From NCBI RefSeq assembly GCF_002029255.1, contig NZ_MZGT01000016.1:1-64000 (forward strand): 64,000 bases of DNA. Reading direction: 5' to 3'. Position 1 is the stretch's first letter. The number at the start of each line of letters is the position of its first letter. The notes below the pieces were generated by a model. That model was not told where the DNA came from. It worked only from the letters and a program-made list of their open reading frames with translations, and ran no database searches. This document shows, one piece after another, positions 17,976-26,474 of the stretch. This stretch comes from Clostridium chromiireducens. Lineage in GTDB: Bacteria; Bacillota; Clostridia; Clostridiales; Clostridiaceae. A program made the position numbers and the translations under genes.

Positions 17976-18002
17976 ATTGTTATATATAACTAAAATTGGG
18001 CG

Positions 18003-19361
18003 GTGAGTAAAATTAATATTAAGTCTATTTTAAGCATATTGTTATCAAAAATTACTGCTTTTGCTGCAAAGCATATCGTAAAAGGCGGTAGTAATTTCCC
18101 TGGTAAAATTGCATTAAAAATTGATAAATCGATCTTAAAAAAAGTTAGTAAAGGATATAAGGTAATTCTTGTAACTGGAACTAACGGGAAAACAACAACT
18201 ACTAGTATGATCTATAATATCTTGAAAGAAAACAAATTTAATGTTATTACAAATAGTACTGGTGCAAACCTGTATCCTGGAATTGTAGCTTGTTTTGTTT
18301 CAAATTATTCTTTTTTCAAAAAGAAAGAAAATCCTTATGCCATAATAGAAGTTGACGAAGCCAACGTTAAATTTATTACAGAACACCTAACTCCTGAAAT
18401 AATAACAGTAACTAACCTTTTCCGTGATCAATTAGATCGTTATGGGGAAGTGTATACTACTCTAGTTAAGATATTAGAAGGTGTAACAAAAGTTCCAGAA
18501 TCTAAATTAGTTTTAAATGGAGATGAATCTTTACTTGGAAAATTAGATGTTAAAAATCCAGTAGTTTATTACGGTTTTAACACTCCTATAAAAGAAAATA
18601 CGACCTTAGACTTAAATGCTGATGCAAAGTTCTGTAAATTTTGTAAAGCTCCTTATTCATATAACTTAGTTACATATAATCACTTGGGAGATTATTATTG
18701 TCCTAGCTGCGGTTATAAGCGTTCAGATTTAGCTTATGCTGTGAATACAATCTTTGACTTAACTCCTGAAAATTCTTCTGTTTTAATTAACGATACTGAA
18801 GTTTTCATAAGTCAATCAGGTGCTTATAATATTTATAATGCTTTATGTGCCTTTGCTATTACAAAAGAACTTGGTGTAGAAGATTCAGTAATTAAAACTT
18901 CTCTTCAAAATCAAAGTTCAAGTTTTGGTAGACAAGAGCAAATAACTATAGGAAATAAAGATATACAAATTATATTAGTTAAGAATCCTGCTGGATATAA
19001 TCAAGCCCTCGACACTCTTGCCCTTAACCAAAATGAATTTTCAGCTGTCTTCATGTTAAATGATAATTATGCTGATGGTCGTGATGTTTCTTGGATATGG
19101 GATGTTGATTTTGAAAAAATCTCAACTCTTAAGATAGAGGATATTTTTGTTTCGGGTGTTAGAATGTACGATATGGCTGTTAGATTAAAAGTTGCTGGTT
19201 TAAATGTTGATAAATTTGTTTTACAAGAGGATTACGAGGAATTAACAAATAAAGTTAAGAATTCTGTCTCTAAAAAAATATATATACTTGCAACTTACAC
19301 AGCAATGATTAATTATAGAAAGTATCTTCATTCAAAAGGCTATATTGAAAAGTTATGGTAA
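18003..19361 (+). CDS. murT: Lipid II isoglutaminyl synthase, Mur-ligase subunit
   Basis: 452 residues, full length. Mur-ligase P-loop VTGTNGKTTTTSMI near residue 60, then EVDEAN and LFRDQLDRYGE. A four-Cys zinc ribbon typical of MurT (CKFCKAP ... CPSCGYK, about 211-240) and a C-terminal DUF1727 region complete it. With GatD it amidates the alpha-carboxyl of D-Glu in lipid II, using glutamine and ATP at the inner membrane face. The start is a GTG at 18003 with a weak ribosome site. gatD follows after 18 bp. Confidence 0.95.
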   Translation: MSKINIKSILSILLSKITAFAAKHIVKGGSNFPGKIALKIDKSILKKVSKGYKVILVTGTNGKTTTTSMIYNILKENKFNVITNSTGANLYPGIVACFVSNYSFFKKKENPYAIIEVDEANVKFITEHLTPEIITVTNLFRDQLDRYGEVYTTLVKILEGVTKVPESKLVLNGDESLLGKLDVKNPVVYYGFNTPIKENTTLDLNADAKFCKFCKAPYSYNLVTYNHLGDYYCPSCGYKRSDLAYAVNTIFDLTPENSSVLINDTEVFISQSGAYNIYNALCAFAITKELGVEDSVIKTSLQNQSSSFGRQEQITIGNKDIQIILVKNPAGYNQALDTLALNQNEFSAVFMLNDNYADGRDVSWIWDVDFEKISTLKIEDIFVSGVRMYDMAVRLKVAGLNVDKFVLQEDYEELTNKVKNSVSKKIYILATYTAMINYRKYLHSKGYIEKLW

Positions 19362-19379
19362 TTATAGGAGGTGAAAATT

Positions 19380-20102
19380 ATGGAATTAACAATTTGTCAT
19401 TTATATCCTGATTTATTAAACGTATATGGTGATGTAGGTAATGTACTTATCTTAAAGCATAGAGCTGCTCTTAGAGGTATTGATGTAAATATAGTTAACT
19501 GCTCCTTAGGTGAAGATATTGACAAGGAAAATGTGGACATAATCTTCTTTGGTGGTGGTCAAGATTATGAACAATCTATTGTTTCTAATGATTTGGATGA
19601 AATTAAGAGAGATTCATTTACAAGTTATATTGAAGATGGTAAAGTTGTTCTTGCCATATGCGGTGGGTATCAGTTACTAGGCAAATACTATACTGCACCA
19701 AACGGCGAAAAGATAAATGGTCTTGGCATTCTAGACATTTATACTGAAGGTGGAGACAATAGATTTATTGGAAACACAGAAATATTTAATAAAGAGTTTG
19801 GCGAAACTTATGTTGGTTTCGAAAATCATTCAGGAAGAACTTATATAAACAACCATACTCCTCTTGGAAAATGCATTCACGGTTATGGAAACAATGGTGA
19901 AGATGGTAATGAAGGATGTATATATAAAAATACTTTTGGCTCATACTTTCATGGTTCTTTCCTTTCTAAGAATCCTGAATTCGCTGATAGACTTTTGACT
20001 TTAGCTTTAAAGAAGAAATATGGCGATGATGTAAAGCTTGAGCCTTTAAATGATGATTTTGAACTAAAAGCTAAAAGCTCGATTATTGAGAGATTAAAAT
20101 AG
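19380..20102 (+). CDS. gatD: Lipid II isoglutaminyl synthase, glutamine amidotransferase subunit
   Basis: 240 residues from the ATG at 19380, chosen because AGGAGG lies 8 nt before it. A GTG nine bases earlier sits in the ribosome site itself. Class-I-type GATase: nucleophile Cys94 in AICGGYQ, His191 in SYFHGSFL, and FFGGGQDYEQ forming the oxyanion region. It hydrolyses glutamine and passes ammonia to MurT. The two are always encoded together. Confidence 0.95.
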   Translation: MELTICHLYPDLLNVYGDVGNVLILKHRAALRGIDVNIVNCSLGEDIDKENVDIIFFGGGQDYEQSIVSNDLDEIKRDSFTSYIEDGKVVLAICGGYQLLGKYYTAPNGEKINGLGILDIYTEGGDNRFIGNTEIFNKEFGETYVGFENHSGRTYINNHTPLGKCIHGYGNNGEDGNEGCIYKNTFGSYFHGSFLSKNPEFADRLLTLALKKKYGDDVKLEPLNDDFELKAKSSIIERLK

Positions 20103-20267
20103 CTCTAATTGATTACTTTAAATTGTCACATATTGTATGTAACTTTCAGTAATTGATTTATTGTTATAAGTTTACATAAGTGTTATACTAAAAATGTTTT
20201 AATATATAAGGCATGTCCAAAACAAGTGAATTTTAAATATGCCTAAATAGAAGTGGAGAGATTTGAC

Positions 20268-21584
20268 TTGAATAAAAAATTAATATTAAAAGCTCTAGCA
20301 TTAACTTTTTCTCTTTCTTTATTTAGTCCATTAACAATGGCAAGTTCTGCAGAAACTTCCAAATCAAAAACAGAAACATCTGCTCAGAGTTTACCTAATA
20401 TTGTAGCTGAATCAGCTATAACTGTGGATTTAGAAACTGGAGAAGTAATATATAGTAAGGATGCTGACAGCAAAAGATACCCAGCCAGTACAACTAAGCT
20501 TTTAACAGGTTTATTGCTTTCTGAAAGCAAGCAGAAAACAGATCAGCTTGAATACACAAAGACAGCTAAAGAACAACCTGAATATTCTTTGAATCTAAAC
20601 TATATGCATAATACTATGCAGCCTGGTGATAAGGTATTAGCAGATGACATAATGAAAGGATTGCTTTTATTCTCTGGTAATGATACTGCTTATGTAATCG
20701 CAGATAATGTTGCAGGGGACTCTAAGTCTTTTTCTGAATTAATGAATAAAAAGGCAAAAGAACTTGGAGCAAATAACAGTAACTTTATTACACCTAATGG
20801 ATTGCATGATCCAAATCACTATACTACAGCTTACGACCTTTCATTAATTACAAAAGCTGCTTTTGCAAATGATTGGGAACGAGACACTATGGCACTTGAA
20901 AAAGCTCCAATAACACTAAAAAATTCTAAGATAATTTTAGAGAATAGAAATTTAACACTTGGTAAGAATGGTAATATTGGTGGTAAAACCGGAACTACTA
21001 ATGAAGCCGGTGGATGCTTAGCTACTGTTTATGAACGAGATGGCAGAAAAATAATTGGTGTTGTACTAAAGAGTAGACAAATTGATAATGCTGATATGAC
21101 AAAGTTTAACGATATGGATGCTATTATGAATTATAGCTATTCTGCTAACAAGGAAATTTATAAATCTAATGGCGAAAGCGTTGGAACTGCTGAAGTAAAA
21201 TATAAACCTTTTGTTGTATTGGGACCTACAAAGACTATTGCTGTCCCAGTAAAGCTAACTCAAGATGTTAATTACTATAAAAATGACATAAATGATGAAG
21301 AGTCTAAGATAACTTTTAATGGTACTGATTCTAGTGCATGGGATTTGCTTTTTAATAAAAATACTAAGCTTACTTATAGCACAAGAAATCATAACGAAGA
21401 AGTCACTGGTACAGTAGCTCTTTCATTTGGTGATTTAATTAAAGATAATTTACTAATATATATATCTACAATAGTTATATTAGCTATCATTATTACTTTA
21501 GTTTTACTAATTAAAAACATGGCAGCTAATTCAAGACGTAGAAAGAAAAGAAGTTACTATAATCGTTCAAATAGAAGAAGATAA
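20268..21584 (+). CDS. D-alanyl-D-alanine carboxypeptidase (DacA/PBP5 family)
   Basis: 438 residues from a TTG at 20268, with GTGGAGAG 7 nt before it; an in-frame GTG at 20253 is that ribosome site itself. Signal peptide about residues 1-27 (to TMASSA). Serine-peptidase S11 motifs: SxxK in PASTTKL, SGN in LFSGNDTAY, KTG in GGKTGTTNEAGG. A C-terminal beta domain and one transmembrane helix (LIYISTIVILAIIITLVLL) follow, with a very basic tail. A membrane-bound enzyme trimming D-Ala from peptidoglycan stem peptides; it fits with the neighbouring murT-gatD. Confidence 0.93.
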   Translation: MNKKLILKALALTFSLSLFSPLTMASSAETSKSKTETSAQSLPNIVAESAITVDLETGEVIYSKDADSKRYPASTTKLLTGLLLSESKQKTDQLEYTKTAKEQPEYSLNLNYMHNTMQPGDKVLADDIMKGLLLFSGNDTAYVIADNVAGDSKSFSELMNKKAKELGANNSNFITPNGLHDPNHYTTAYDLSLITKAAFANDWERDTMALEKAPITLKNSKIILENRNLTLGKNGNIGGKTGTTNEAGGCLATVYERDGRKIIGVVLKSRQIDNADMTKFNDMDAIMNYSYSANKEIYKSNGESVGTAEVKYKPFVVLGPTKTIAVPVKLTQDVNYYKNDINDEESKITFNGTDSSAWDLLFNKNTKLTYSTRNHNEEVTGTVALSFGDLIKDNLLIYISTIVILAIIITLVLLIKNMAANSRRRKKRSYYNRSNRRR

Positions 21585-21610
21585 CAATTACTTATTTTTA
21601 TACAATTTAT

Positions 21611-21672
21611 AAGGCATCTTCAAATAACTAGGCTGACTATTTCCTAATTATTCTTGAAGGTGCCTTTGTTTA
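21611..21672 (+). terminator. Terminator after the carboxypeptidase gene
   Basis: AAGGCATCTTCAA (21611-21623) pairs with TTGAAGGTGCCTT (21654-21666) across a 30-nt loop and is followed by TGTTT. The core is shared with the hairpin at 3919-3969. Confidence 0.65.
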
Positions 21673-21686
21673 AAGGAGCAATTAAG

Positions 21687-22292
21687 ATGAATAAAGTCGA
21701 TTTTAAAGGAAGTGTAATTTTAAATCCAGTACCCGTGGTTTTAATCACCTCTAAAAATAAAGCTGGTAAAACTAACGTTTTTACAGTTGGGTGGACTGGT
21801 ACTATCAATACTAAACCCCCTATGCTTTATATTTCTATAAGACCTGAGAGATTGTCTTATGAATATATCAAAGAAACCATGGAATTTGTAGTAAATATGC
21901 CAAGTTCAGATTTAGTAAAAAAAGTAGACTATTGTGGCGTTAGATCAGGAAAGAAAAATGATAAGATAGCTGAAATGGGCTTTACTTTAAAAGAAAGTCA
22001 TAACATTTCAACTCCATATATAGACGAATGCCCAGTAAATATTGAATGTAAAGTAACTAACATAGTTCCCCTTGGTACTCATGATATGTTTATAGCTGAA
22101 GTAGTTGGCTCTCACGTTAATGAAGATTTATTCGATGACAAAGGAAAAATTCACTTTGAAAATGCAAATATGATGTCTTACTGTCATGGCGAATATTTCC
22201 CACTAGCAAAGAAACCAATTGGTTCCTTTGGATTTTCAGTAATGAAAAAGAAAACAAAAAAACGCAGAAGACTTGAAAAGTCTTCTAAGTAA
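21687..22292 (+). CDS. Flavin reductase-like (FMN-binding split barrel) protein
   Basis: 201 residues from the ATG at 21687, which has AAAGGAG 8 nt upstream; a longer reading would begin inside the terminator hairpin. The pattern GSVILNPVPVVLITSK, VFTVGWTGTINTKPPMLYIS, SYEYIKETMEFVVNMPSSD is typical of flavoredoxin/flavin-reductase proteins of anaerobes. The C-terminus is strongly basic (KKKTKKRRRLEK). It probably binds FMN and takes part in electron transfer; the partner is unknown. Confidence 0.85.
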   Translation: MNKVDFKGSVILNPVPVVLITSKNKAGKTNVFTVGWTGTINTKPPMLYISIRPERLSYEYIKETMEFVVNMPSSDLVKKVDYCGVRSGKKNDKIAEMGFTLKESHNISTPYIDECPVNIECKVTNIVPLGTHDMFIAEVVGSHVNEDLFDDKGKIHFENANMMSYCHGEYFPLAKKPIGSFGFSVMKKKTKKRRRLEKSSK

Positions 22293-22844
22293 ATGTACAT
22301 ACAGATATCTCATACGTAACTTAGGTTTATGAGATAAACTAACAGAAATAGAATGTACTCTGTTACTCGGTTGCTAGAAAAAATGGCTATGGATTTCTAC
22401 CAGTAAAAGTTGCACCAGTCCTGCTTGCTCCTTAGGCAAGCTAATGACAAGCAGGACTGGAACAACTTTTACTGAAGAAATACCTATAGCCATTTTTTCA
22501 ATGCAACACTGCGTAAAAGAGTACATTCTATTTCTGGAATGATATATCTCTAATCATAAATCAGATTAATAGTTTTAGTATCAATTATATGCCCAAGGTT
22601 TTACTTAGACTTATGTGATGACTTACCGAGATCAAATACATGACTGTAGTATGTATTGAAGATTTTAAGTAAAAGCTATGTTTTAATATAATGTTGAAAT
22701 ATAGCCTTTTAAGAATTATAGGCGGTATTGTCCACCTAAAATACTCAATATTAGAGATTTATGACATTTTAACTCTTCTCCTTGGTGAATAATATAAGAA
22801 GAACACAAACCATAAATTAAATAATAGAGTTATAGCATACCTAT
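22293..22844. other. Intergenic with palindromic element 6
   Basis: 552 bp between converging genes. Apart from the palindrome at 22343-22538 I see only AT-rich sequence. Confidence 0.6.
22343..22538. repeat. Long palindromic element, copy 6 (inverted orientation)
   Basis: CAGAAATAGAATGTACTCT (22343-22361) and AGAGTACATTCTATTTCTG (22518-22536): a perfect 19-bp outer stem. Then ATGGCTATGGATTTCT against its complement, and an inner stem CAGTAAAAGTTG with CCAGTCCTGCTTG and their mirror. The boxes TTACTCGGTTGCTAG (left) and AATGCAACACTGCGTAAAA (right) are the complements of the right and left boxes of copies 2 and 7. Confidence 0.88.
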
Positions 22845-23363
22845 CTAAATATAACGCCTCACTTTATTCATATATTTTATATATTCTTCTCCGAATTTCT
22901 TAATACACCATCTTTCTTCTGAAAGAATAATCCAGTGTGTTGATACTTGAAAACCGATTAATAACCCAAGTAATATCAATGAATGTGTTAGCAATACACA
23001 CCCTAAAAAATAAATAAAATATGCAATGTACATAGGATTGCGGGATACTCGGTATAATCCGCTTAAATTTATTCCATTCATTTTAGGCTTAGCATAATTT
23101 ACTACAGATACAGCATATAAAATAATTCCTAAACTATATATTACTAAACCTATGTAAAACCAATCAGAGTCAGTTTTTATTTTGAGTAATAGTAGATATA
23201 GTAAAATAAGGACGGTTGTAATTTGATAAACCCAGAATGCTACTTTTTCTCTTCCGATTAATGGCGCAAAGAAACCCGCACGTTTAAGTGATTCTTTGTC
23301 TATTATACTTAAAATCCCATACCTAATAAGTATTAGTGGTATTACTGTCAAAAATGCATTCAT
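22845..23363 (-). CDS. Isoprenylcysteine carboxyl methyltransferase-like membrane protein
   Basis: 172 residues with about five membrane helices. The C-terminal half carries the ICMT/PEMT pattern: GLYRVSRNPMYIAYFIYFLG and EERWCIKKFGEEYIKYMNKVRRYI, with the conserved RNPMY and the E...FG.EY motif that form the S-adenosylmethionine pocket. Bacterial members methylate unknown small or lipid substrates. It converges on the flavin reductase gene across a palindrome. Confidence 0.82.
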   Translation of the reverse strand: MNAFLTVIPLILIRYGILSIIDKESLKRAGFFAPLIGREKVAFWVYQITTVLILLYLLLLKIKTDSDWFYIGLVIYSLGIILYAVSVVNYAKPKMNGINLSGLYRVSRNPMYIAYFIYFLGCVLLTHSLILLGLLIGFQVSTHWIILSEERWCIKKFGEEYIKYMNKVRRYI

Positions 23364-23818
23364 TTTACCCCACCTTTTATTTTTTTGCTCTATAACATTT
23401 CTATTTTAGTTAGTTCGCCTTTCAAACTATTGTTCATTAGATTATAGTTCTGTATAACACTTATCATAACACAATTTACAAAATATTACATATATATTAG
23501 TTCTCTATTTTTTATTTTTTTTACTTTGGTATATGAATATACTACATTGCTTTGAAACATAGCCTGAGTAAATATAAACTTGAATCATCTCTTAAAAAAT
23601 ATATACCACATCAGAAAGAAAGACTAACTATTTTGCGCAGTGTTGCATTAAGAATAGGATTGAAGTATTTCTTCATTAGAAGTTGTTCCATTCTTGCTTG
23701 TCCTTAGTTTATCTAAGGAGCATGCAGGAATGGGTACAACTTCTAATGTTAGAAATACTCAATCCTATTCTCTAGCAACCGAGCAACATAGTTAGTCTTT
23801 CTTTCGACCGGTATACTT
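23364..23818. other. Intergenic with palindromic element 7
   Basis: 455 bp. The only structure is the palindrome at 23602-23815, which ends four bases before the stop codon of the next gene. Confidence 0.6.
23602..23815. repeat. Long palindromic element, copy 7
   Basis: GAAAGAAAGACTAACTAT (23614-23631) and ATAGTTAGTCTTTCTTTC (23788-23805) form a perfect 18-bp stem, with flanking TATACC (23602-23607) and GGTATA (23810-23815) extending it. Middle stem AGAATAGGATTGAAGTATTTC against GAAATACTCAATCCTATTCT. Constant boxes: TTTTGCGCAGTGTTGCATT, CTAGCAACCGAGCAACA, and GTTGTTCCATTCTTGCTTGT facing GGGTACAAC. Confidence 0.88.
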
Positions 23819-24964
23819 TTATAAAATAAAATGTTCTTCTAAGGCTTTAAGCATTTCGGGTTTGAATTTATCGTATTTATCTGCAATACTTACTTTTTCA
23901 TTTATCTTGTTATATTTAACTAATGAAATATATACATTATCATTTTCATAAGAAAGTAAGTATCCTAATTCTGTGTTATAATTTAAATCAATTTCCTCGT
24001 AGTCACTTGAAGTTATTTGATATAAATTACTTTCTTTTTTCTCTAAAAGCACATATTTACGATTATTTTTTGTATCTTCACCACTTGTTTTAGCTGCAAT
24101 TTTATTGCAGTATCTTTCGTCATTTAACGTTATAAATATGTTATCTTCATTATATCTTCCAAAAGGAACGTATAGATATTTTTTTTCTTTTAGGAAAGAA
24201 ATCACATAATCTTTTATCTCTGATTTGGAGCCTTTATATTTTCTTCCATCTTTATTTATTGAATACATTAGGCTTGTATACTTTTCGTTCCAACTAAAAT
24301 ACTTACTTTCCCACTCTTCAAGGAATAGTAACAAATTTAAAAAATCTAATTCATTATACTTCTTTTTTACTAAATAGTCGTTCTTAAGTATGTTTTCTAA
24401 ATATTTTTCTGTAGTATTATCTATAATTCCAGCTTGTCCTTGTTTGGTTAAGAAACGACTAAAATCATTCCCGTAATTCGTTGTTAATATGATTTTTAAA
24501 ATAACTTTATTATATTTTAAAGATTTGTGTTCTTTGTTTTCAGTATTTACATTTGAAGCCCTATCACAATTATCTAAATACTCTTTAATTAAAGTTGAAT
24601 CTTTTTGTACATAGCCTTCTTTTCTCAATCTCATTTGACTCAAATCTCTTTTTATGTACTCATCCATCAAATTATCTTGTCTATTTGCGTTTTTGGCTTT
24701 TATTGATGTAATTATGGGTATTATTTTTGATAATTTTTCTTCTAAAGCTTCTTCTACATTTGAAAGATAACTTTTAGGAAACTTTAAATCACATTTAGCA
24801 TCTAACTCTTCCTTAAATTTATTAATTGCATTTATCTCTTCCATAATATCTAATTCTTTTTTTAATATAGTTTTTTCTTCAATTTCAGAAACAATTAATA
24901 ATTTACTTTTTTCAAAAGCATACCCTAATCCATACGTTATAAGCAATTCATCTTCGTAAGCCAT
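23819..24964 (-). CDS. Hypothetical protein, helical N-terminus
   Basis: 381 residues from the ATG at 24964, which has GGGAG 11 nt before it; a GTG 18 bases upstream has no ribosome site. The first 110 residues are charged and probably coiled coil (EIEEKTILKKELDIMEEINAI). The rest is mixed alpha/beta, with a WESKYFSWNEKYTSLMY segment and lysine-rich loops. No signal peptide, membrane helix or familiar motif. I do not recognise the family. The lone gene next to a palindrome may be accessory. Confidence 0.7.
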   Translation of the reverse strand: MAYEDELLITYGLGYAFEKSKLLIVSEIEEKTILKKELDIMEEINAINKFKEELDAKCDLKFPKSYLSNVEEALEEKLSKIIPIITSIKAKNANRQDNLMDEYIKRDLSQMRLRKEGYVQKDSTLIKEYLDNCDRASNVNTENKEHKSLKYNKVILKIILTTNYGNDFSRFLTKQGQAGIIDNTTEKYLENILKNDYLVKKKYNELDFLNLLLFLEEWESKYFSWNEKYTSLMYSINKDGRKYKGSKSEIKDYVISFLKEKKYLYVPFGRYNEDNIFITLNDERYCNKIAAKTSGEDTKNNRKYVLLEKKESNLYQITSSDYEEIDLNYNTELGYLLSYENDNVYISLVKYNKINEKVSIADKYDKFKPEMLKALEEHFIL

Positions 24965-25158
24965 ATCTACACCGTCTCCCACATTCTATAATAATTATAT
25001 AAACCGCAATTAATTAATTATTCGTTCTCTACGATTTATCTACCTTACATAATTATAGTTTGCACTTGAGAGTATAATCAAGAAGTAAATATTGCTAAAC
25101 CTCTTTGATAGTGCCATTCTTAATAGCACTCTTATATAATTGTATTTTTTATGAAATC

Positions 25159-26001
25159 TTAATTCTCTAAACTTTTAAAGCCCTTACCTAGAACTTCACT
25201 TGTTTCACTTACAGTAATAAAAGCCTCTGGGTCATTGTTTTTAATAAATTGCTTTAATTTAATAAACTGTCCTCTTTTCAATATAGTCAAAATAACACAA
25301 TTTTCATTCCCAGTATATCCACCTTTTCCATAAAATACTGTACAGCCTTTATCTATATTGTTAATTATATAATCTGAAATAAGATGCTCATGATTAGTAA
25401 ATACCATGACCTGCTTTGACATATTAAGTCCATCTATGAACTTATCAATTAAATTTCCTGTTAAGTATATACTTAATAGACCAAATAAAGCTAATTCGGT
25501 TCCAAAAGTGTACATTGCAAGCAATACAACAACAGAATCAGATATTAAAAGACTTTTACCGAAATCTATATTTGCATACTTGCTTAAGATCTTTGCTATA
25601 ATACTTGTTCCTCCAGTTGTTGCATCTTGAGTAAGCATAATTGCAGTCCCCAATGCCAAAAGTACACTTCCAAAGATTGAAGCAAGCACTAAGTTATCTG
25701 TAAATGCCACTGGTGTATATATCTTTTCCATAACCGCTAAGGCAAAAGATAATCCAAAGGCTGCATATAAACTTTTAATTCCAAAACTTCCTCCAATAAG
25801 AGTAAATCCTAGTATAAATAATATGACATTACATACTATCATAACAATTCCTGTATCAAATCCAAGGATATGGTTAATTACTAATGCTAATCCGGATACT
25901 CCTCCAGAAGCTATTTTATTAGGAAAGAAAAAGAATTCAAATGCGACTACTACTAATGCTACCCCTATGGTTATAATTCCGTATTCTTTTAATTTTTTCA
26001 T
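25159..26001 (-). CDS. YitT-family membrane protein (DUF161 + DUF2179)
   Basis: 280 residues from the ATG at 26001; GGGGGAGG lies 5 nt before it, and an ATG 15 bases upstream overlaps that site. Six membrane helices (about 7-190), with the YitT marks FFFPNKIASGGVSGLALVI and LTQDATTGGTSIIAK, then a cytoplasmic DUF2179 domain (VFTNHEHLISDYIINNIDKG, ILKRGQFIKLKQFIK). A widespread Firmicute membrane protein of unclear role, possibly a transporter. Confidence 0.92.
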   Translation of the reverse strand: MKKLKEYGIITIGVALVVVAFEFFFFPNKIASGGVSGLALVINHILGFDTGIVMIVCNVILFILGFTLIGGSFGIKSLYAAFGLSFALAVMEKIYTPVAFTDNLVLASIFGSVLLALGTAIMLTQDATTGGTSIIAKILSKYANIDFGKSLLISDSVVVLLAMYTFGTELALFGLLSIYLTGNLIDKFIDGLNMSKQVMVFTNHEHLISDYIINNIDKGCTVFYGKGGYTGNENCVILTILKRGQFIKLKQFIKNNDPEAFITVSETSEVLGKGFKSLEN

Positions 26002-26127
26002 ATGTACCTCCCCCATTTATTAAATTTATAAATAACTACAATTTCTAAGTATATTACTATTTTTTTCATATTTCAACATATATATGCCTCACTTTTAAAA
26101 TATTTCACTAAAAAGATTAACTAATTC

Positions 26128-26254
26128 GAAAGATATAACTTACTGAAATAAGTAGCATACGTTTGTTCAAGTTTCTAAGGAATCACTACCACAAAAATTC
26201 CTTATGAAACATTCCACAAAAGTATGCTACTTATTTCTAGCTAGGTTATATTTC
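26128..26254. repeat. Short palindromic element, copy 8
   Basis: GAAATAAGTAGCATAC (26145-26160) and GTATGCTACTTATTTC (26222-26237) form a perfect 16-bp stem, inside a weaker outer pair (GATATAAC / GTTATAT). GTTTC and GGAAT pair with ATTCC and GAAAC within. The GTTGTTCC central arm is missing, so it looks like a shortened form. Confidence 0.75.
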
Positions 26255-26272
26255 AAAGCATATATTTATATG

Positions 26273-26336
26273 TTTGGTCCAAATACCACTCCCATTATTC
26301 CTGTAAATATAATAACACCAAATATAACTGCTTTAT
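26273..26336 (-). pseudogene. lrgB gene fragment
   Basis: About 60 bp that reads, on the minus strand, FGVIIFTGIMGVVFGP, closely matching IIFTGIIGAVFGP of the adjacent intact lrgB (26697-26745). It sits between two short palindromes and has no start or end: a relic of a second lrgB copy or a partial duplication. Confidence 0.6.
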
Positions 26337-26354
26337 GTCAATAAATATATCAAT

Positions 26355-26442
26355 ACCAGAAAGGGAGTAGACTCTTTTATGCAGTGTTGCATTTAGAATA
26401 GTTCTATAGCAACCGAAATAACAGAGTCTACTCCCTTGCGGT
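26355..26442. repeat. Short palindromic element, copy 9
   Basis: AAGGGAGTAGACTCT (26361-26375) and AGAGTCTACTCCCTT (26423-26437) are perfect complements within ACC...GGT ends. Between them lie the left box TTTTATGCAGTGTTGCATTT and the right box ATAGCAACCGAAATAACAG, joined directly. The middle and central stems are deleted. It shows the minimal unit: outer stem plus the two constant boxes. Confidence 0.82.
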
Positions 26443-26474
26443 AAGTTATCACATAAACTTAAGTTTCATGTTAT

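Larger units (their letters stand above)
17137..18002. other. Intergenic with two palindromic elements and the murT promoter region
   Basis: 866 bp. It holds palindromes 4 and 5 and, near the right end, a candidate promoter and an inverted repeat before murT. No gene is supported. Confidence 0.6.

Noticed and set aside
7255..26442. Palindromic elements as group II introns, IS ends or ordinary terminators
   Set aside because: No reverse transcriptase or transposase is encoded, no T-runs follow, and length and boxes do not fit terminators.
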